Assembly (NCBI GenBank): GCA_003008705.1
Contig: PDUO01000025.1
Coordinates: 313,709-377,708 of the forward strand
DNA: 64,000 bases
Direction: 5' to 3'
DNA from: Pezicula radicicola
Lineage: Eukaryota; Ascomycota; Leotiomycetes; Helotiales; Dermateaceae
The stretch's first letter is position 1. Each line of letters opens with the position of its first letter. The position numbers and the translations under genes are program-made. The notes under the pieces are model-generated. The model ran no database searches. It was not told the origin of the DNA and worked only from the letters and a program-made list of their open reading frames with translations. Shown one piece after another: positions 57,221 to 64,000 of this stretch.

Positions 57221-60200
57221 TCGAGCTCAGAACTGCTAGGAACCACAATCCTATGCTTTCCCGAGGTTGTATCTCTGAGTTAAGCTGGAAGGTAGGATGA
57301 ATTATCGTGAACCCGGGATTTGACATGATCAACAATGGTATCAATCTTAATAACCACTCCATACTCGTTGCAATAAAGCTATATGAACCATTGTTATTAT
57401 AGTGATTTATAGTCCATCCGCTTAAGCTTTGGGCTGAGGTATCTTGTAGCTGAAACCCCCGAACGAGTCAAGTATAGTACCCATTGGTGCTTTTGTCCAC
57501 TATAGGTCACCCTCTCGGGGTCATTCACCGTCTCGGTTTAGCTCAGATTTGCTCCCCCACAGCTCAGGCTAAAGAAGGAATAGCTCAGGTCTATGGACGG
57601 AGAAGGAAAAAACGTTGATATCTAGATTCCGATGTTGAATTCCCCGCTTTCAAGTCCTGGTCTTTGGTTTCCTAGTGTTTTACTCCTGAATGATAACTGG
57701 CTCGGGGATTATCTTCGACTCCCAGAGCTTGTAGGTAGTATGTGGAAAGTTGCTGCTAATTCTTAAGCGACGCCTCTTGCTTCCTCTTAGGACTTGTTGT
57801 ATGCCCTTGGCTTTCTAAAAATCCCTGTAGTACCTGCTGCTAATTCTACTAGTTGTTTGAACTCATGGCTCCGGCTCACGACTAGTACAGTGCGTCTTAA
57901 TTGTGAAAGAAGTGGTGGAGCATGCATATGCAGAGTGTAGAGAAAATCCCAGAGGAGGGGTTGAGTACAAGGTATACAACCATTTTCCAGCTGCTGAGTT
58001 GATGGATCAGGGTTCCAGAAAGACGGTGAGGAAAGGCTGCTATTATATCAGTGATGAGGGTCTTCAGGGTCTTAATGGCGAACTAGCTGTATGTAAAGCC
58101 ATGGGGGAGAGCGATTCTACCCAGTAACCAAATTGCAGAGCTGCAGCAGTTTGCGCTATAGATCCAGAGAGACAGAATTGACGCGGAGAAAACAAGGTCT
58201 AGGCACGGCTCGTTCCCAGGAGATTGATTGTCCTTGTCTAGATTCCTCGGCATTCCTGTCTTGGGTATCCAGATACTCCTATAGTAGCACAAGATCCTAT
58301 AGGAGCGTCCCGAATCATTCCGAGAAATCTGTGTATGTTGCTGATCATACAATGATTCGTGGCAGCTGGGTGCTATACTGCTTACTTGGCATGGTATTGC
58401 AACCAGGCCAAACCAGTGATGCCCAATAGACACAAGTAAGCACTGTGCGATATCAAAACTCAAATCCGGTCACATGTGACAGATCTTACTGTGACTATCA
58501 AAGAGAGGCTGGAGATAATCGTGAGCTCCACACTGTAAATGCAAGCAATCAGCTCTCTCTGGTGCTGTGAAGACTTAGCTCCTTGGCCTCCAGCGCGGCG
58601 CGACGACTTAAAGAAATAACAAGAAATGACAGATAGAAACGAAGAAACAAAAAAAAATCAGCCGCACGATTCCAAGACTTCATGTCCGACTCCAAAAGAT
58701 ACGACCCAAGGAAAGATCATGGCCTACGCAAACAAGAGCTGTTCCATCTTCGAACTTTGGCATTGCTTATGTCAAATCCCACGCCCAAGAACTAAAAGTA
58801 ACATTGCTTCTTTCATCTGCATTCCGCCGTCTTGGATATTTCTTGGAACTTGACGTCGTATCCATCTCGCACAAAAGAATTGATGCCACGCAACATCGCC
58901 AAGTGTTCTCTAGTCCTTTCGTCCACTAAGACAAGTGCTTTGGAAATATCGCGGCCGAGTTATAGCCAAGGGACACCCCTTCGCGTTCTCGCAGTGCAGC
59001 GATGGCGCATTGTGTTTCTGATCCCAACGGTGAGCATCATACAGATTCATACTCTCGCAAAAATGTTGATGTGGAAGAGAATGGGAGATTAAGAAATCGG
59101 TACGCCGGAGAATTTGACTGAGTTCCTCGCTTAGTAAGCCAAGATTCATGCCCGTCGAGATCTCCTGGGTACTTCTGGGCCGCTGAGGCTTGTACCGAAG
59201 TAGATAAGTAGACAAGTAGACGTCACCCTCGTCCCGACAAAACCCTACAGGCGATCATGATTGCCCAGGCGATGTCACCTCAAAACATGCGCTCTTCTAC
59301 AGTACAGCATCACCGAAAACCTTCAGCTGCTCTTCAATACAGTGATACACTGCCACCCCCACGTCCGGGTTATTACAGTATGCCAACCCTCCCTAATGCT
59401 TTTACGAAGTACGACACCAAATATGTGTAAGCTCGCTCGCTTAGAGTGAGATTGGCGTCACCAAAACTACGACTGGTTGATAAACGTCTTAGGAAACGCA
59501 AATATAGGGGAAATAGTCTATATAACACCTAATATAACACCTAACTAAACGAGCCCTAACCCCAACAAAGTAATCCTAAGGCTAACTAACCCAAACTCTA
59601 ATTCCCACCTAGGAAAGATATGTAGATTTAAACAATTGAGGGGGAAGAGAGGGGGGGCGAATATAGGTGGGAAGGAGGGGTGGGCTGTATCACGAGCCCC
59701 CTTTTGCACACTGATTTCGGGCGCATTCGGAGGATGGAGATAGTTGACTTGGTGATACGGCTTCGCCTACCTTGGCTCGCGTCGATCAGCCTTGGCCGCA
59801 ACGACGTTATCAAACGCCTCCAAAATAAAACAACCTACAACTCGTGCCTCGCACGTCTTGTACCTGTGGAGGACGAGTCTCGACGAGTCAGACGGTTGCT
59901 TACGACAGCGCATAGTTGTGTTCCCGGTGACTGGCTTGTTTTTGTCCAGGTAAGCTCTGAGTAGCATCCTAGTGCCAGTTTGGATCGACACCAACGGTAC
60001 TTTCAAAGTCTTGCAATGGTACGGATGGATCTCTTGAGTCCTTAGTTCTGGTCTTGGGATTCCTTGTACGACCTTGGCAGCTATGAAGCCTTCTCTTACC
60101 GTTTGAAGGATGAAGTCTACGAAGGAATATGCTTTGGTCACATACGAAGTACTTCTACTTCTACTTGTATGTGGGTCGTCATATATTGCTGAGTACCACC

Positions 60201-60801
60201 AATCTGCGAGGGCACCCTGGCGCCTGGCTTCACTGACAGCCCCTTAGTCAAGCATTACCTTTGACAGAAGTATCTCTCCCGTTACTTCACTCTCAGAATC
60301 TCCGGGCCACCTTGGCAAGTGATGGAGTCTGTTGAAATTCATACCGATGCAGAGTAGACTAGTAGTCTCCTGCATGGGATACTGCGAGTATGGAATGCTT
60401 GGAAGACTTCACTACCGTACTAATCGGGACGTGATCGAGACTATGTTTCATAGCCACCAACTTAAGCACCTAGGTGTGTGGATACTTTGGGCATCGTTCA
60501 GTTGATTTCTCAGTCGCCATCTTTCATTCACTAATCTCAATCTGCACCCCTTACATGCGCCTCTCATCACCCGAGCAAGCCATCTCACCAATTCCCTTTA
60601 TACGTTACATGCTCACCTACGTTTATTTCAAGCAGGCACTAGTGTATCTTCACTTCATCCTCTCACAAGTTTAGTTTCGTATATCAATTCTGTCGAGTCA
60701 TACAAGGGTCATATTCACAAATATTGTTAGCCTCACCGTCTGTATAACAGGTCTATAGGACGATCTATATATCCACGTCTATACCACAGGTCTATATCAA
60801 A

Positions 60802-60972
60802 GACCTATATCTTCAACCCATCTCCCCGGATTTCTCAACCCCAAGGGAAAAAGGCAAAGATCTATATCTTCAACCCATCTCCCCGGATTTCTCAACCTCA
60901 AGGGAAAAAGGCAACGACCTATATCTTCAACCCATCTCCCCAAATTTCTCAACCCCAAGGGGAAAACGCAAA
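60802..60972. repeat. 57-bp minisatellite, three copies
   Basis: Units begin at 60802, 60859 and 60916 (GACCTATATCTTCAACCCAT or GATCTATATCTTCAACCCAT) and are nearly identical. The period is a multiple of three and one frame stays open through all units, but that frame is not the frame of the gene that starts 34 bp downstream. Lies in the promoter or 5' UTR of that gene. Confidence 0.93.
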
Positions 60973-61006
60973 GACGGCTTCTACATCAGACTACATAGTC
61001 CCCAGT

Positions 61007-62227
61007 ATGACGGGGAAGTTCACGGCGAAAGACCCTGAGCGGTGCCAGCACTATGCCAGATTCATGTCAACCATATCATTACTGGTTGCCAATAGCATAT
61101 TCTGGTCATTATTCATCTTTGTTTTGATCTTGATGTGTATCAGTTCGTTCTATCATCATAAGTAAGCTGGTCATATTATGCTACTCTTCAAACATTATTG
61201 CTGTTTCTATATAACGGATATATGACTGACGATATCAAACAGATCTATTGCCCTCGCTGAACAGGAAAAGACTCTTCCGATTGTGGAGACCAATACACCA
61301 CAATACCGAGCCAGAGTCAGGAGGCTCAGAACCCAGTACGTAGCTCACCTCTTTTATCGATCCAACCCCAACATACCTCATCCACTACCCTCATCTCCAC
61401 TACCCAAAAGAAAAGGAGAGAAAATAAGAAACATAAACTAACAAGAAACTCCCAAATTATTAGTTACCTAACAATAGTAGCCTTCTGCATCCTCCTAGCA
61501 ATCCCCTCCGTAGTAGTCGAAGCCTTCGCAGCCTTCAACATCGAATACTGTGACGGGGAAGACTTAATGCAACTGTACTGGGGATTCTGGTCCATCCTCC
61601 AAGTCGGTTCCATAGTCGCCATTTTAGGAGTGATGGTTCAATTCTGGATTGTTTTGGGTAGTCATGAGAGTCCTAGTTGGGGTGTTGCTTTGGGTACTCC
61701 TGTTTTGGTCTTTGCTGCTTTGGGTTGGCTGGCCAAGGTTTTGGGTAGGAAGGCTTGGAGAAAGATTTGGTATGTACCCTCCCCCCTTCTTTCTTCCCCT
61801 TCTTTCGATTCCTTTTTGTCTCCTCAGGATACTACAATACTCTCTTCATTTCAAGATCAAATGATCAGAATTGATTGTTCAAGAACAAAGTTAACTAACA
61901 ATACAAATCTAAAGTAGCATATACTGGGGCAGCGCCTTCCGAGACGACGACAGCGATAGAGGAGAAAACGACATAGAAAAAGGCAGTCAAGTAGGAGATG
62001 AGAAGAAATATCCAGAAGATGACGATGATAATGACGATGATATCGATGATGAGAAAAGGGAAGGGCATATGAGTAGGCGGATGAGTAAGGCGTCAGTATA
62101 TCCCTCTACTTCACCTCTTTCGCCCCTTCCTCACATTCCTCCTGTATCTCCTATGTGGCATCCTGATCGTCAGAGTCACGTATATCAACTAAACCCTAAG
62201 CGTCATTCTCATTCAAAACCCGACTAG
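61007..62227 (+). CDS. four-TM membrane protein of unknown function
   Basis: Four exons: 61007-61161, 61243-61335, 61464-61769, 61918-62227; sum 287 aa. Four hydrophobic segments: ISLLVANSIFWSLFIFVLIL (about 22-41), YLTIVAFCILLAIPSVVVEA (from about 84), FWSILQVGSIVAILGVMVQF, and ALGTPVLVFAALGWLAKVLG. A hydrophilic C-terminal tail of about 100 residues has an aspartate-rich stretch (EDDDDNDDDIDDEKRE). No family recognised. The start is the first ATG downstream of the 57-bp repeats and the splice phases close exactly, which supports a real gene. Confidence 0.75.
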
Positions 62228-62886
62228 TTCTTACCTACTTCACATACCTATGTAGTTTAGTATTATATAGAAATGAAGAAGAAGAACGAAAATGCTGATG
62301 ATTGAGAGAATATAGTCCTACTATTGTACCTGATTCTACTTCTAGAGGTACCACGAGAGCTGATTGGGAATCGCAAAGTCCTGAGCCGGAGAAGTTTAGA
62401 CGATCTTCGACTTTCTAGATTCTTTTTTTATAGTGTGGGGCTCTTTTTGAACTGGTGGTTTTGTGATTCAATTTGTAGTCTTCTGATTGATGTAGTATTT
62501 TTGCTCATCAATCGCTCAAGTGCTGAGCTTTACTTTTTTGTTAATGGTTATAGGGTGTAGGCGGTTATGGTGTATTGTATGGTTTCGCATGGAGTTAATT
62601 TAATGAGCGAGATGATGGGAAGGGATTAAGATACTACTATGTATAGTATAGAGAGGGATAAAGAGCACCAGCGCACTGCTCGTAGGTCCTGAGGAAGACA
62701 AAAGCGGTGTATGAATTACGAACAATGAATATGGTTCTCCAACCACTGAAATGCCTAACCTGTGACATGCGTGGGCAAATCAGAGATCTTTGGCCTGACA
62801 AATCATGACCGCATCCATTGCCGGTTGGAAAAGATACCGAGGACTGAAAGGCGCCACAATCACCCAACCGCTATATGAAAAAGTAT
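62228..62886. other. intergenic between convergent genes
   Basis: About 660 bp separating the four-TM gene from the last gene. T-rich in the middle; nothing else recognised. Confidence 0.5.
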
Positions 62887-63859
62887 TTATAGCTCAACAT
62901 TCCTAACGGCACTCTCCATCCAAAGCTTAGTATATTGCCTATGCGCCCACTCCACCTTAGGAGGCATAGGACCTTTTCCGCTCTCCTCCTTCGTCAATCC
63001 CTTGTAGAAGACACTCTTCAGTTTAAACTCAGCAACGCCCTCATCCTTCTTAACATCAACAGCCATCTCAAACAATCCATCACTATCTCTCAGGCCCGTC
63101 TTAAGGGGACTATCTCCACATCTCACGATAATAGAATCTGGAGTCTTGGAGACAACTTCGAAATGATCAGTTATTTGTGTGCCAACTGGATAGTCAGATT
63201 TTTGGAGATCGGCTCGCTCCCAGAGTTGATGGGCAGTTGTGCTGGTGTTTTGGTACTTTTTGGCTAGGTAGCGTCGTTGGTACCAGTATCCTGTTTATTC
63301 CCCGAAAGTTAGCATATTGTGTATGTCAAATATCTCTCCAACGCGCGTCGCAAACATTGTACCCTTAGGCGCTTCGTAGCCCCGAAGTCTACACAATTGA
63401 TCCACTCCAAGTAAAGAGAGACACAAAACTCACCAAAACCACCCCAAACACCCTGACAAAAAGCCTCCGCTAGCTTCCCTTCCTTCTCAAGTAATTGTGG
63501 CTTGATATCACTCAATGGTATTCTTCGTACGCAGATATCTTGTGTTGTAGGGTTCTTGAGCGGGTTATTCTTGATGTAATTTGGGTTTTGGAAAATGGGG
63601 TCTAGATAAGTCCAAAGTATTAGCATCACTCATTAAAAAAATATACGGCATATGCAGAAAGAGATTCTTCAATTTCTTGAATACAGGGGTAGGTCGATTG
63701 GGAGAATTTGAGCATCACAGACCCCTCGAGGAAGAGATACGTACCAGAAGGAGGAAAAGGTACGAATTTGCAATTGCGAGTCCAGAGAGCAAAGGCGCCT
63801 GCACCAACAGGCGCACCAGCGAGGCCGAACTTCAAAACAGTGACAATTGGTCCTCCCAT
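62887..63859 (-). CDS. conserved-looking fungal protein of unknown function
   Basis: Three exons: 63859-63745, 63601-63434, 63290-62887; sum 228 aa. The start (MGGPIVTVLKFGLAGAPVGA, then GAFALWTRNCKF) has a small-residue-rich hydrophobic segment that may be a membrane or mitochondrial anchor. The body has GGFGGYWYQRRYLAKKY, TAHQLWERADLQKSDYPVG, TQITDHFEVVSKTPDSIIVR and a C-terminal PKVEWAHRQYTKLWMESAV. I believe close relatives are common in Pezizomycotina but know no function. The gene is complete within the window. Confidence 0.8.
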
Positions 63860-64000
63860 TGCGATAGATCTGAGGGTTCAGAGAGAGCGCAATTGAGTGA
63901 TGTGGTGATGGTGTTGAGGTGAGGTACTTCGTACGAAGGTAGTGAGGAAGGCTTTGGAAGGGAGCTTGGAGGTCCCGACAAGGCTGGGGCCGAATCGCAA

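Larger units (their letters stand above)
56530..61006. other. 4.5-kb gene-poor region
   Basis: No gene with convincing splice structure or motifs on either strand. Contents: an imperfect duplication at 56998-57220, AT-rich repeat-like sequence at about 59490-59640, and the 57-bp tandem repeat at 60802-60972. Frames at 57903-58127 and 59767-60141 are protein-like in places but show nothing recognisable. Confidence 0.5.

Noticed and set aside
57903..58127. 74-aa plus-strand frame (KEVVEHAYAECRENP...)
   Set aside because: Plausible composition but starts at a non-ATG codon, with no motif or flanking exon.
59545..59600. CCCTAACCCC-like telomere resemblance
   Set aside because: Only isolated, imperfect units within AT-rich repeat-like sequence; no array.
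59767..60141. 124-aa minus-strand frame
   Set aside because: No motif, no splice continuity; overlapped by a plus-strand frame of similar quality.
1..64000. CRISPR arrays, tRNA and rRNA genes
   Set aside because: I looked for evenly spaced repeats and tRNA B-box-like sequences and saw none convincing; a dedicated tRNA scan was not possible.

Overview
The window reads as nuclear DNA of a filamentous ascomycete (Pezizomycotina; a leotiomycete-like genome is my guess, not proven). Evidence: genes with several short GT-AG introns of about 50-80 bp, a CFEM/PTH11-type receptor, a HET-domain protein, two Zn2Cys6 regulators, a YOL075c-type ABC transporter, and gene-poor AT-rich tracts with TA-flanked inverted-repeat elements. 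There is a 30-base assembly gap at 427-456. I rebuilt exon structures by hand from splice sites and reading-frame continuity; where exon sums are given they close in frame.

Layout: 1-8.6 kb, CFEM-rhodopsin receptor (+) and a two-module ABC-G transporter (-). 8.6-11.1 kb, a CorA-like two-TM membrane protein whose middle exons do not resolve cleanly. 11.1-17.1 kb, gene-poor, with one decayed ORF. 17.1-19.3 kb, an AT-hook + Zn2Cys6 regulator (-) with a 6.9-kb upstream desert. 26.2-34.5 kb, a housekeeping block: proline-rich protein, cohesin acetyltransferase Eco1, polyprenyl diphosphate synthase Coq1, and the V-ATPase assembly factor Vma12 divergent from coq1. 35.4-38.1 kb, a frameshifted TPR/Cys-rich remnant head-to-head with a HET-domain ORF that has no ATG before its first conserved motif. 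38.7-40.5 kb, an ITP/XTP phosphatase-like gene and an unknown conserved-looking gene.

42.97-53.85 kb is the most interesting part: a compact five-gene cluster of ACS-type MFS transporter, 2OG-Fe(II) oxygenase, gentisate-dioxygenase-like bicupin, Zn2Cys6 regulator and a second, paralogous 2OG-Fe(II) oxygenase. Four of the five genes sit on two divergent promoters. The three promoter regions share the octamer CTTATCGC (contains a GATA-type GATAAG core on the other strand). The cluster lies between AT-rich flanks with two MITE-like elements on the left and related short repeats on both sides. It looks like a locally regulated uptake-and-oxidation module for an aromatic or other small organic acid; the substrate cannot be read from sequence.

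54.9-64 kb: a mitochondrial-carrier-family gene, a 4-kb gene-poor stretch, a 57-bp x3 minisatellite directly 5' of a four-TM membrane protein gene, and a conserved-looking fungal gene of unknown function.
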